This document shows positions 7,984 through 14,580 of a stretch of 14,580 bases of DNA, one piece after another. The position numbers and the translations under genes are program-made. The stretch's first letter is position 1, and every line of letters begins with the position of its first letter. The notes beneath the pieces are model-generated. The model had not been told where the DNA came from, ran no database searches, and worked only from the letters and a program-made list of their open reading frames with translations. This stretch comes from an uncultured Gammaproteobacteria bacterium (GTDB lineage Bacteria; Pseudomonadota; Gammaproteobacteria; Pseudomonadales; DT-91), in contig CAKMZU010000052.1 of assembly GCA_929200485.1 (NCBI GenBank), forward strand, positions 1-14,580, written 5' to 3'.

Positions 7984-8907
7984 ATGGTTAGTATGAATTA
8001 TATTCGAATATTTTTAGCTGTTTTTCTTGTCGGTGTTGTTTATGCAAAAGCTGATGTTTATCAAACGTTTTTTACCGAGAAACAAAGGAATATATTAAGT
8101 AGCTCAACAAAAATGGCATCGTTGAATCGGCATATGGCTTATGCTATAAAAAGAATGCACCTTGTGCCAGCTGAGCAAAAGCCAATGGCAGGCTTTTATA
8201 AATCGGCTTTTAGTGATAGTGAAAACATGCAACAGTTTTTTATGTTGTCAGGCTTTAATCCAGTGAATCGTCAGGTTATTTTGTCTGTTTTAGATTCAGC
8301 ACATCAGGAATCAGATTACGCATCGCTTTTTTCTACTTGCCTTGAAACGCTTTCAGCTGCGAATGTGGCTTTTAATTTGTCGATTGATCCTGCCATTCAT
8401 TTAGAGAGAAATATTCTGGTTTATATAAAAGTCCTCAATAAAGACCATTTTAAGCAATTTGTGACAGCACTATATGCCATCGAGGAGGGCTTGAGTGCTG
8501 ATGAAATGATTTACTTATTGTATCGATATGTAACCTCTGTCATTTTCTTGAATAGACTGTACGAAAATGATTTGGATTACCCCAAACCTTCTGATGGTGT
8601 CAGAGCGACCAAGATTGATATTTCGAGATTTCATAAACAGCTTCAAGCAAAGCGAACTGGAGTTTCGGCTTTCGGGCAGTTTATTGATGATACCATTGGG
8701 AGGGAGGTATTCTTCTTAGGTCTGGGATTAACCACTACCTTTGCGGCAACCCTGGGCTGCAGTAAACTCTATTCAGTGGTAAGCAAAAAACCCTTTGAGT
8801 TTAAAGCGGCGGCTACAACCGCAGCAGTGCCAATGACGGTTATGGTTGCGTTATTTATCGCCAAGCGACTGTACAAAAAGCGGCATCCGAAATATGGATC
8901 TGGTTGA
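7984..8907 (+). CDS. Exported protein with two C-terminal membrane segments, unknown function
   Basis: Seen in the 307 aa: a signal peptide (about residues 5-22, likely cut near YAKA), a mostly helical soluble middle part (about 25-235), a hydrophobic segment at about 241-265, a short loop KKPFEF, a second hydrophobic segment at about 273-293, then a basic tail (RLYKKRHPK). The mature protein would therefore sit in the inner membrane by a C-terminal hairpin with most of its mass in the periplasm. Two starts are possible, ATG 7984 and ATG 7993. Neither has a Shine-Dalgarno, and 7993 gives a more typical signal peptide. It diverges from the 441-aa lipoprotein gene, so a link to the secretion cluster is possible but not shown. 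I do not recognise the family. Confidence 0.75.
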   Translation: MVSMNYIRIFLAVFLVGVVYAKADVYQTFFTEKQRNILSSSTKMASLNRHMAYAIKRMHLVPAEQKPMAGFYKSAFSDSENMQQFFMLSGFNPVNRQVILSVLDSAHQESDYASLFSTCLETLSAANVAFNLSIDPAIHLERNILVYIKVLNKDHFKQFVTALYAIEEGLSADEMIYLLYRYVTSVIFLNRLYENDLDYPKPSDGVRATKIDISRFHKQLQAKRTGVSAFGQFIDDTIGREVFFLGLGLTTTFAATLGCSKLYSVVSKKPFEFKAAATTAAVPMTVMVALFIAKRLYKKRHPKYGSG

Positions 8908-8924
8908 TGTGACGTTTTGTGGAG

Positions 8925-8968
8925 GCGACTCCTGATTGCTCTTAAAAGCGGAAAGAAAATGGAGTCGC
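8925..8968. repeat. Inverted repeat in the convergent gap
   Basis: GCGACTCC (8925-8932) and GGAGTCGC (8961-8968) are perfect complements around a 28-nt loop, between the 307-aa gene and the convergent PPOX gene. A shorter alternative hairpin, GGAG with CTCC (8921-8932), competes with it. No T-tract follows on either strand, so it is at best an atypical terminator. Confidence 0.3.
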
Positions 8969-9014
8969 AGCAAGGGTGTTTAAGTAATGGGTGTTATCAG
9001 GGAGGGCGAGTTTA

Positions 9015-9407
9015 TCAGTCATCAGTCAGCGTTATTTTGATAAATGCTCGCTTTTTGATCTTCCCCGAAAGGCAAGAAAAGAAATCAAGAAGACGCATTT
9101 GCCAACCATATTTTTTAACCAGGGCTTTGTGTGCGTTAGACTCAGCTTCTTTGGGTAAAATTTCACCCAAGGCCTCTTGCCAGTCGCCGAGAAGTTTGCC
9201 ATTCACAGTGCAGGGATTAAGTTTTACTTCAGAAAAGTTTCTGAGGCGTTTAACTTTGCCTGCATTGCTTGCGGAAAAGCAATAGAGAGTGCCCCCATCC
9301 TTGGCAAACCAGACGGGGGTGTTTACCCAGCTACCATCTCGCTTTTTCGTTGATAGCGAAACGTAAGCTTGATCATCCAGGTTGTTCAGATTTTGGTTGT
9401 TGTTCAT
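9015..9407 (-). CDS. PPOX-class (pyridoxamine oxidase-like) flavin oxidoreductase
   Basis: The 130-aa product matches the split-barrel family of small F420- or FMN-dependent oxidoreductases. The pattern is YVSLSTKKRDGSW (15-27), TPVWFAKDGG (30-39), LYCFSASNAGKVKRLRN (41-57) and a later VKLNPCTVNGKLLGDW (61-76). The physiological substrate cannot be told, and in an organism of this type FMN or haem-like ligands are as likely as F420. I prefer ATG 9407 to the upstream TTG 9428, which adds seven mostly basic residues outside the family pattern. The start lies 35 nt inside the end of the exoribonuclease gene on the same strand, so the two are probably co-transcribed. The rightward frame at 8917-9285 over the same DNA is a shadow. 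Confidence 0.85.
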   Translation of the reverse strand: MNNNQNLNNLDDQAYVSLSTKKRDGSWVNTPVWFAKDGGTLYCFSASNAGKVKRLRNFSEVKLNPCTVNGKLLGDWQEALGEILPKEAESNAHKALVKKYGWQMRLLDFFSCLSGKIKKRAFIKITLTDD

Positions 9408-11364
9408 TTTTCGCTTTCTTATTTTCAAAGGATAATCTAACTAGCCGATCATCCTTATCAATGGAGTGGATAAATACCTCAACCGTCTCTTTTAATTTAA
9501 ATGTGTGGTCGTCAGTGACAAGCTGAAGTGATTCTTGTTTAAATTTAGATGGCTTACCTAAGGTTTTAACGGGTATTTGGCCAAGTAAATCAAAATCACT
9601 TAAGAAGACGCCAATAAAACGATGGTTAATTGATGCGATTTCTCCTTTAAGTGGTTTGCCAATAAAGTTTGTTAAGTAATCGCATTTTAACGCATTTTCA
9701 CAATCCTTTTGAGCTTCTCTGGTGGACAGGGTTGTCTGATTAAGGGTTTCGACTGTCTCAGGGGTAACTGTTAAGGCCGGTTGACCATTAATCAGGGCTT
9801 TGATGATTCGATGAACCAACAAATCACTGTATTTTCGAATGGGTGAGGTAAAGGTTGTATAGCAATTGAGCCCAAGACCAAAGTGAGGAGTAGTGTCAGC
9901 AGACCATTCACTGCGTTTCATTTTCTTTCGTAAAATGTCTTTGATGGGTAGTGCTGAGTTTTGGACACTTGGGCTTTTAAGAAAATCAAGGTAGCCGGTA
10001 AGCTCAAAGACTTTGTCGGAGTCTGATTCTGAAAATTCAGAATCAATTAATTTCTTAACCCCAGGTTTCTGGTCTGGCTTAAATCCGTCATGAGATAAGT
10101 ACAGAGCGCTTTGCGTGTGGCTTTCAAGGTAGGCTGCTGTTGCGGCATTGCAGGCAATCATACACTCTTCAACGAGTTTTTGTGCCTGATTTCTCTCGCT
10201 CTTTTCAATGTTGGTGATTTTGCCAGTCTCATCCATCTGGTAGCGGTAATCATAGTACTCATCCATCATTGATGCATTGGTTTCTCGCCACTGTTGTCTT
10301 GCGTTGGTTAATTGGTTTAATTGGTCAAGCAGGCGGTTAATTTCTTCACTGAAGCCTTCAGACTCTTTTAATAAATATCGGTTAACTTCGTCATATCCGA
10401 GTTTCGCTTTGGAATGGATCACCGCATTGATGTAGTTTGTTTCAAGAATTTTACCGTCAGTATCGAGTGCCATTTGGCACACTAATGCCAGTCTGTCTTC
10501 ATTTGATCGAAGTGAACAAACATCTGAGGCAAGAATGTCCGGTAACATGGATACTTTTTGACCAGGAAGATAAAGGGAGCTGCCTTGCTTGGCTGCAATT
10601 TTATCCAGCGGTGAATCCTGAGTGACAAAAGTGGAAACATCAGCGATCGCCACTTGAAGATTCCAGCCGCTTTCTGTTTTCTCAATCCACAAGGCGGCGT
10701 CTAAATCTTGCGTATTTGTACCATCGATAGTGACAAAACATTTGTCACGGAGATCTGTTTTTGTGGCAGCAGATACTTCAAGACATTGCTCGGCGGTTTG
10801 CCTGATAGCTTCGATTTCGTCATTCTTCCATTGCCTTGCCGGTATGCCAAATTTCACAATAGAATAGCGATGTTCAATGAAGGCGTCAGATGCCTGCCCA
10901 ATCTTCTCTATGACTTGTGCCTGCACACGCCCTTCAGTTTTAAACGGGTGCTGGGAAATTTTGGCCTGAATGATGTCGCCGTCATTAAGTTCTTTGCGAA
11001 ATTTGGGGGGGATAAAAATCCACCGATTGATTTGTTTATGCTCCGGGATGACGAACATTTGATTGTTTTTGACTTTCACTGAGCCAATAAAGGTATCAAA
11101 GGAGGAGCGAATAAATTTCTCTATCTTGGCAATGGGCTTTTCGTCTTGTTTTTGACTTTTCTCAAGTTTAAACGTGATAAAGTCACCATGAAGCAGTCGG
11201 TCCATTTCGGATTGCGGTAACAGATACTGTTCGTTGCTGCCTTCTTTGATGACGAAACCAAAACGCTTGGAAGTGCCTTTTACCATGCCTTTAAGAGTAG
11301 GATTAGCTTCTCGAATGTCCTGTTTTAGCTGTTTTAATTGTGATAAAGCTGATAAATCAAGCAT
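9373..11364 (-). CDS. rnb: RNase II-family 3'-5' exoribonuclease
   Basis: This family degrades single-stranded RNA processively from the 3' end. At 663 aa it is close in length to RNase II and well short of RNase R. Seen: N-terminal cold-shock-type domains (about 25-155), a central RNB catalytic domain (about 200-525), and a C-terminal S1-like domain (about 570-645). The active-site block reads TIDGTNTQDLDAAL (212-225). Asp214, Asp220 and Asp222 match E. coli Asp201, Asp207 and Asp209, but the fourth, E. coli Asp210, is Ala223. Tyr265 in SLYLPG matches E. coli Tyr253, and TSPIRKY (506-512) carries the Arg equivalent to E. coli Arg500. LKCDYL near 559-564 is more RNase R-like. The ATG has no visible Shine-Dalgarno (preceded by six Cs). 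It is the first gene of a pair with the PPOX gene and diverges from smrA. Activity may be lowered by the missing aspartate. Confidence 0.93.
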   Translation of the reverse strand: MLDLSALSQLKQLKQDIREANPTLKGMVKGTSKRFGFVIKEGSNEQYLLPQSEMDRLLHGDFITFKLEKSQKQDEKPIAKIEKFIRSSFDTFIGSVKVKNNQMFVIPEHKQINRWIFIPPKFRKELNDGDIIQAKISQHPFKTEGRVQAQVIEKIGQASDAFIEHRYSIVKFGIPARQWKNDEIEAIRQTAEQCLEVSAATKTDLRDKCFVTIDGTNTQDLDAALWIEKTESGWNLQVAIADVSTFVTQDSPLDKIAAKQGSSLYLPGQKVSMLPDILASDVCSLRSNEDRLALVCQMALDTDGKILETNYINAVIHSKAKLGYDEVNRYLLKESEGFSEEINRLLDQLNQLTNARQQWRETNASMMDEYYDYRYQMDETGKITNIEKSERNQAQKLVEECMIACNAATAAYLESHTQSALYLSHDGFKPDQKPGVKKLIDSEFSESDSDKVFELTGYLDFLKSPSVQNSALPIKDILRKKMKRSEWSADTTPHFGLGLNCYTTFTSPIRKYSDLLVHRIIKALINGQPALTVTPETVETLNQTTLSTREAQKDCENALKCDYLTNFIGKPLKGEIASINHRFIGVFLSDFDLLGQIPVKTLGKPSKFKQESLQLVTDDHTFKLKETVEVFIHSIDKDDRLVRLSFENKKAKNEQQPKSEQPG

Positions 11365-11578
11365 GGGGGGTTCTCAAAATATTAACATATCAAGATTAGC
11401 AGAATTCCGGTTCTCGTTAAATGGGCAAAGGCAGAAATATTTGGGTTAATATGCTCCCAAAATGCAATATAAAGCCTTGTAACGACTTAAAATATAAGGA
11501 GAATCTTACGAAGATCCGTTTTGATACAAAAACAGAAAAATGAAAGAAGATGTATGAAAAATAATGGGGGGATAATTG
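11365..11578. promoter_or_regulatory. Divergent region between the exoribonuclease gene and smrA
   Basis: These 214 bases must hold promoters for both genes. A 6-bp inverted repeat, TTTGGG (11440-11445) with CCCAAA (11456-11461), flanks a 10-nt loop and could be a hairpin or operator. I see no strong -35/-10 pair on either strand. The run GGGGGG (11566-11571), 7 nt before the ATG of smrA, probably acts as its ribosome binding site. Confidence 0.3.
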
Positions 11579-12139
11579 ATGTCGGATGATGAATTTCTCA
11601 ATGAGATGAAAGGTGTTCAGCCCTTGACGCAAGATATGGCCAATCCGGGCAAAAAACCCCCTTCATCAGATTATAAAGCCCGTAAAAGTGCTGCCGAAAA
11701 TTTTACCGAAAAAGAGGAATCGCCTTTTTCTTCATTATTGAAAAAACAAGTGTTACCTCATGATATTGTCGGGTATAAAAGGCCAGGTGTTCAAGATGGC
11801 GTCTTTCGCCAGTTTCGTTTAGGTAAATACACGATTGATGCGCGTTTGGATCTGCATCAGATGAGTATAGAAAAAGCCAGTAAGGCGGTATTTTCCTTTG
11901 TTAGAGAGTCAAGAGAATATGATCTCAGGACATTGTTGATCGTTCATGGTAAGGGTAATCGTGGCGATAGGAAGGCATTGCTTAAAAACTACACATTACA
12001 GTGGCTTGAAGAATTGCCAGAGGTCTTAGCTTATCATTCAGCAACACCAAAAGACGGTGGTACAGGGGCTCTATACGTTTTATTAAAAAAATCAGATAAG
12101 GCCAAAGAGAAAAACCGCGAGCGGTTTGGTCTACGCTAA
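11579..12139 (+). CDS. smrA: SmrA-type Smr domain protein
   Basis: Smr domains bind and often nick DNA or cut RNA, and SmrA/YdaL is a stand-alone form in gammaproteobacteria. At 186 aa it matches E. coli SmrA closely in length and plan: an N-terminal region with VQPL near 13-16, a middle segment RPGVQDGVFRQFRLGKY (68-84), then the Smr domain. Domain motifs are LDLHQ (90-94), IVHGKG (121-126) and GGTGALYV (160-167). Here the LDLH motif is complete, while E. coli SmrA as I recall it has LNLL at this spot, so this copy looks more likely to keep the hydrolytic signature. I chose ATG 11579 with a G-rich ribosome binding site over the adjacent TTG 11576. It appears monocistronic, as 233 nt separate it from the next gene. 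Confidence 0.92.
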   Translation: MSDDEFLNEMKGVQPLTQDMANPGKKPPSSDYKARKSAAENFTEKEESPFSSLLKKQVLPHDIVGYKRPGVQDGVFRQFRLGKYTIDARLDLHQMSIEKASKAVFSFVRESREYDLRTLLIVHGKGNRGDRKALLKNYTLQWLEELPEVLAYHSATPKDGGTGALYVLLKKSDKAKEKNRERFGLR

Positions 12140-12372
12140 ACGGTTAAAAACTCGCAAATCATTGCTAACTTCGTTAGACTCGCTGGCTTTAATAAAGTCA
12201 GTGCGCTATTGAGAGAGAAAGCTTAAGGATTTTCTTCTCATTTTGACTGATTTTTATCGGAATTTTGGGGTTTAATTGAATAATGTGCAGCCTAATGGGG
12301 CTATTTTGACGCAAATCCATATAATACCCACTGAATTTAATAGCACCTTTATATAATAAAAAAGGACAATGT
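12140..12372 (+). promoter_or_regulatory. Leader region of the flavin reductase gene, with hairpins and a TATAAT
   Basis: The region between smrA and the flavin reductase gene holds two small hairpins: CTAAC/GTTAG (12165-12169 and 12173-12177) and a 9-bp stem with two G-T pairs (12181-12189 and 12195-12203, loop TAATA). Neither is followed by a T-tract, so they are not clear terminators. A perfect -10-like TATAAT lies at 12320-12325 without a good -35 partner. A second TATAAT at 12352-12357 is too close to the ribosome binding site AAAGGA (12361-12366) to be useful. The likely promoter of the three-gene run is therefore near 12300-12325. Confidence 0.3.
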
Positions 12373-12852
12373 ATGAGCTTTGATCCTCGTGAATTTAGAA
12401 ACGCCCTTGGCCGATTTGCTACAGGTGTTTGTGTTATCACTGCAAAACCTGAAGACCATCATGCGTTTGGTATGACTGTCAATTCCTTTGCCTCGGTATC
12501 GCTTGAGCCACCATTGGTTCTGTGGAGCTTGCAAAAAAACTCCGATTGTTTTGCTCTGTTCGAACGCGTGACGCATTTTACCGTCAACGTGTTGTCTGAA
12601 GATCAGCAGGCAGAATCCAATCAGTATGCGAAAAAAGGTGATCATGCATTAACTGAAGGGTCTTATCGCATGGGTAAGTCGACAAGCCCAGTATTGAAAG
12701 GTGCTATGACGAGTTTTGAATGTGAAATGGATGCAGTCCATGATGGCGGTGACCATATCATTATTGTCGGTAAAGTCGTTGAGCTTTCTGATCATCCTGC
12801 GGAAAAATCGCCTTTAGTATTCTTCCAGGGTAAATACCGCGAACTAAAGTAA
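12373..12852 (+). CDS. Flavin reductase-like FMN-binding protein
   Basis: This family reduces free flavin with NAD(P)H or is the reductase partner of two-component monooxygenases. The 159 aa cover one complete FMN-binding split-barrel domain. Seen: RFATGVCVIT (14-23), GMTVNSFASVSLEPPLVLWSL-type core (33-53, with the flavin-contacting NSF and the SLEPP turn), GGDHIIIVGKV (125-135) and a C-terminal PLVFFQGKYREL (147-158). No monooxygenase gene is nearby, so the partner and substrate are unknown. The ATG has AAAGGA 6 nt upstream. It is first in a run with the Nudix and peroxiredoxin genes (gaps of 16 and 29 nt), which suggests a redox or oxidative-damage theme, by inference. Confidence 0.92.
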   Translation: MSFDPREFRNALGRFATGVCVITAKPEDHHAFGMTVNSFASVSLEPPLVLWSLQKNSDCFALFERVTHFTVNVLSEDQQAESNQYAKKGDHALTEGSYRMGKSTSPVLKGAMTSFECEMDAVHDGGDHIIIVGKVVELSDHPAEKSPLVFFQGKYRELK

Positions 12853-12868
12853 CTCCTAGGTAGCAACA

Positions 12869-13396
12869 ATGATAAATTTTTGCTCAAATTGCGGTGGTAA
12901 AGTCCATGTTAGCGTGCCACCTATGGACAATCTACCTCGCCATATTTGTGGTGATTGTGGGCAAATTCATTATCAAAATCCAAAAGTGATTGTTGGTACA
13001 TTGCCTGTATTTGAAGGTAAGGTCCTGTTATGCCAGCGGGCGATAGAGCCAAGGTTGGGGTATTGGACGTTACCTGCAGGCTTTCTGGAAAATCATGAAA
13101 CTGCCTTCGCTGGCGCGAAACGCGAAACTCAGGAAGAATCGGGAGCTGAGTATAATCAGAGTCAGCTCTACCGAATTTATGATATTCCAAGAATTAGTCA
13201 GATTTACATTATGTACATTGCGCAACTGACGCATGCGACCCTTGATCCCGGTGAAGAGAGTCTTTCAGCCCGATTGTTTGAGGAGTCTGAGATTCCTTGG
13301 GATTCGCTTGCATTTCCTATCATGAATGATATTTTAAAAGACTTTTTTATCGATAGGCAAAAGGGAGCATTTCCCGTTGCTGAGAAAGTTCTTTAA
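12869..13396 (+). CDS. Nudix hydrolase with N-terminal zinc ribbon
   Basis: Nudix enzymes hydrolyse nucleoside diphosphate derivatives. The 175 aa begin with a zinc-ribbon motif, Cys5-x2-Cys8 and Cys27-x2-Cys30, like that preceding the Nudix domain in NADH pyrophosphatases. The Nudix box at 71-93 is complete: Gly71, Glu77, Arg85-Glu86, Glu89-Glu90 and Gly92. The substrate cannot be told from sequence. The full NudC architecture and its SQPWPFPxS motif are absent, so this is a shorter zinc-ribbon Nudix family member rather than NudC. The gene lies 16 nt after the flavin reductase gene with only a weak ribosome binding site (AGG about 9 nt upstream), which suggests translational coupling. Confidence 0.92.
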   Translation: MINFCSNCGGKVHVSVPPMDNLPRHICGDCGQIHYQNPKVIVGTLPVFEGKVLLCQRAIEPRLGYWTLPAGFLENHETAFAGAKRETQEESGAEYNQSQLYRIYDIPRISQIYIMYIAQLTHATLDPGEESLSARLFEESEIPWDSLAFPIMNDILKDFFIDRQKGAFPVAEKVL

Positions 13397-13425
13397 CACC
13401 ACTCATAAAGTGAATCAGGAAAGCC

Positions 13426-13905
13426 ATGACTCTTAAAGCTGGAAACAAAGCCCCTGCTTTTTCATTGAAGAATCAGGCGGGCGAGACCGTTGCCCTCAAA
13501 GATTTTGTTAATAAAAAACACGTCCTTCTTTATTTTTATCCCAGAGCCAGTACGCCAGGCTGTACGGTTCAGGCACAAGGAATCAGAGACCATCTGAAAG
13601 CGTTCGCTGATCTTGATATTGCAGTCATTGCGGTTAGCCCAGATCCTGTCGATAAAATTGCCAAATTTGTTGATAAGCATGAATTAAACTTCCACTTGTT
13701 AGCGGATGAAGATCATGCAATCGCTGATAAATATGGGGTTTGGGGGTTGAAAAAGTTTATGGGTAAAGAATTTATGGGCTTGATTCGCTCAACTTTCCTG
13801 ATTGATAAAAACGGTAAACTGATCGAACAGCTCCCCAAGTTCACGACAAAAAATCATCACGATGTAGCACTTGATGCATTTAAGAAATATTTAGGTGAAA
13901 GTTAG
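13426..13905 (+). CDS. bcp: Bcp/PrxQ-type thiol peroxidase, one-Cys form
   Basis: This peroxiredoxin reduces H2O2 and organic hydroperoxides in the cytoplasm. The 159 aa contain one AhpC/TSA domain. The peroxidatic Cys46 lies in STPGCTVQAQG (42-52). In E. coli Bcp the resolving Cys sits five residues later (Cys50), and here that position is Gln51. I see no other cysteine in the protein. It would therefore have to be recycled by an external thiol (one-Cys mechanism), which is known for some members of this family. AGGAAA lies just upstream of the ATG. It is last in the run with the flavin reductase and Nudix genes and is followed by the hairpin at 13926-13996. Confidence 0.93.
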   Translation: MTLKAGNKAPAFSLKNQAGETVALKDFVNKKHVLLYFYPRASTPGCTVQAQGIRDHLKAFADLDIAVIAVSPDPVDKIAKFVDKHELNFHLLADEDHAIADKYGVWGLKKFMGKEFMGLIRSTFLIDKNGKLIEQLPKFTTKNHHDVALDAFKKYLGES

Positions 13906-13925
13906 CCAATCGAATTTTTGATTAT

Positions 13926-14007
13926 ATAAGAAGGTAAGCTAAATTTAACGAATCAGAAGATGATTGTCTGGTTAGTGAAATGAAATACCTTCTTATTGTT
14001 TTTTTTT
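13926..14007 (+). terminator. Terminator-like long stem with T9 tail, overlapping the next gene's start
   Basis: ATAAGAAGGTA (13926-13936) and TACCTTCTTAT (13986-13996) are a perfect 11-bp inverted repeat. The 49-nt loop can form an inner stem of AATCAGA (13951-13957) with TCTGGTT (13967-13973). TG and then nine Ts (13999-14007) follow the outer stem directly. This is the layout of an intrinsic terminator for the peroxiredoxin run, although the outer stem is AT-rich and the loop long. The right arm and T run are at the same time codons 3-9 of the following lipoprotein gene, whose ATG (13980) lies inside the loop. It could thus work as an attenuator. Confidence 0.45.
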
Positions 14008-14580
14008 AACAGCTTGCACCAAGTCAGCGCAAGTTGATATGTCATCAATTATGCCTTCCACGGTATATTTAGGTTTTTTGACTGAACCTTTAGCAGTCGC
14101 ATCCCTCCCGGTCAAGCTGAAGACCATCACCTTTATAAAAAACGATAAATCGTCAACTACCATAGAGTTGAATAAGCCACTTGATTTAGCGGGTTTTTCT
14201 CCTGACTTTATTGGCCGCATTCAATTGCCTTCAGGTACCTATCAAAAAATTGTCCTCACCTTGGGTTTGAGTAAGACAAGACCACAGGTATTTAATCAAG
14301 AAGAAACGGCCTGGATTCAACCCCTTATGGTTTCCAGTGAAGATAGCGTTATTCCAGAACAAATGGATGAAATAACGCTGGAGGTTGCACTCGCAACGCC
14401 CAGGCGTTTGCTATCAGGTCAAGATGCTTTATGGCAGTTAACCTTTGACGGTATGCATTCATTAAGCTTGAATCGACAGGATGAAGGGATTATTGAATTT
14501 TTTCCAATCTTTAGATTGGATGCTGTTAAGGATATGATGATTTCTGGCAAGTTGGAAAGTTTTAATGAAACGAGTCTGAT
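13980..14580 (+). CDS. Lipoprotein, paralogue of the 678-aa protein, 3' partial and frame-disrupted at T9
   Basis: From ATG 13980 the frame reads MKYLLIVFF and then stops at TAA 14007. A second frame, open from 14006 to the window end, begins LTACTKSAQV. Adding one T to the T9 run joins them into MKYLLIVFFLTAC, a textbook lipoprotein signal with Cys13. The downstream frame has no stop and is homologous to the 678-aa lipoprotein at 543-2579. Both have SLPV or DLPV followed by alternating hydrophobics, then LTL, SKT, six residues and QEETA. The domain resembles DUF4382 and the protein continues beyond the window. Internal ATGs at 14039 and 14051 would give a form without a signal peptide and have no ribosome binding site, so I prefer the joined reading. 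Whether this copy is off in a phase-variable gene, rescued by slippage, a pseudogene or a sequencing error is open. An upstream mini-ORF (13960-13983, eight codons with stop) overlaps the ATG. Confidence 0.7.
13999..14007 (+). repeat. T9 homopolymer in a lipoprotein signal peptide
   Basis: Nine Ts cover the end of codon 7 through the first base of the stop in the ATG 13980 frame. A tenth T would restore a full lipoprotein gene. UUUUUUU followed by UAA is also a plausible -1 ribosomal or transcriptional slippage site. Confidence 0.75.

Noticed and set aside
8917..9285. Rightward 122-codon open frame over the PPOX gene
   Set aside because: The minus-strand frame encodes a clear PPOX-family domain. 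This frame has no recognisable domain and no ribosome binding site.
9408..9428. TTG 9428 as the PPOX start
   Set aside because: It would add a basic stretch (MKIRKRK) outside the family pattern. ATG 9407 fits better.
12109..12127. Hairpin of AAACCG/CGGTTT at the end of smrA as a terminator
   Set aside because: It lies inside the coding end and no T-tract follows, so it is not supported as an intrinsic terminator.
12198..12645. Leftward open frames over the flavin reductase leader and gene
   Set aside because: They lie antisense to a complete, recognisable domain with a good ribosome binding site and show no family pattern.
13993..14220. Leftward 75-codon open frame at the right end
   Set aside because: The plus strand here encodes a domain homologous to the 678-aa lipoprotein and stays open to the window edge. 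The leftward frame is its shadow.
1..14580. CRISPR array, tRNA, integrase or insertion sequence marking an island
   Set aside because: I found no regularly spaced repeats, cloverleaf, transposase or recombinase, so transfer of the secretion block is not supported from this window alone.

Overview
The window looks like a stretch of an AT-rich gammaproteobacterial chromosome. The right half holds ordinary housekeeping genes: an RNase II-family exoribonuclease, an SmrA-type Smr protein, a flavin reductase-like protein, a Nudix hydrolase and a Bcp-type peroxiredoxin. The Smr protein's match to the E. coli SmrA/YdaL pattern is the best taxonomic clue. I cannot place the organism more precisely, and I see no rRNA, tRNA, integrase, IS element or CRISPR array.

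Layout. Positions 1-542 are AT-rich with no gene I can defend. Positions 543-6451 are a leftward (minus-strand) cluster read in the order virB8, virB9, virB10, virB11 and then a 678-residue lipoprotein. The four vir genes are tightly packed (3 and 4 nt gaps, then a 20 nt overlap), so they form one operon encoding inner-membrane, periplasmic and outer-membrane core parts plus one ATPase of a VirB-type type IV secretion system. No virB7, virB2-B6 or virD4 is present here. Positions 6583-7908 hold a second, unrelated lipoprotein (441 aa), also leftward. It faces a rightward gene at 7984-8907 for an exported protein with two C-terminal membrane segments. I recognise neither.

Positions 9015-11364 are a leftward pair: the exoribonuclease gene and an overlapping PPOX-type flavin oxidoreductase gene. 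Rightward from 11579 come smrA, then a flavin reductase-Nudix-peroxiredoxin run (12373-13905). The window ends inside a rightward lipoprotein gene starting near 13980.

The most interesting point is this last gene. Its product is homologous to the 678-aa lipoprotein beside virB11, with the same spacing of LTL, SKT and QEETA blocks. Its start and lipoprotein signal peptide are out of frame with the rest by exactly one T in a run of nine Ts. The same T run directly follows a perfect 11-bp inverted repeat, so it could serve as an intrinsic-terminator U-tract. Phase variation, transcriptional slippage, -1 frameshifting, pseudogenisation and a homopolymer sequencing error are all open explanations. 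Three further nine-base A/T runs occur: in virB8 codons 5-8, in the 441-aa lipoprotein, and beside a -10-like TATAAT before the 307-aa gene. Two key-residue losses stand out: the exoribonuclease lacks one of the four active-site aspartates, and the peroxiredoxin lacks the resolving cysteine.
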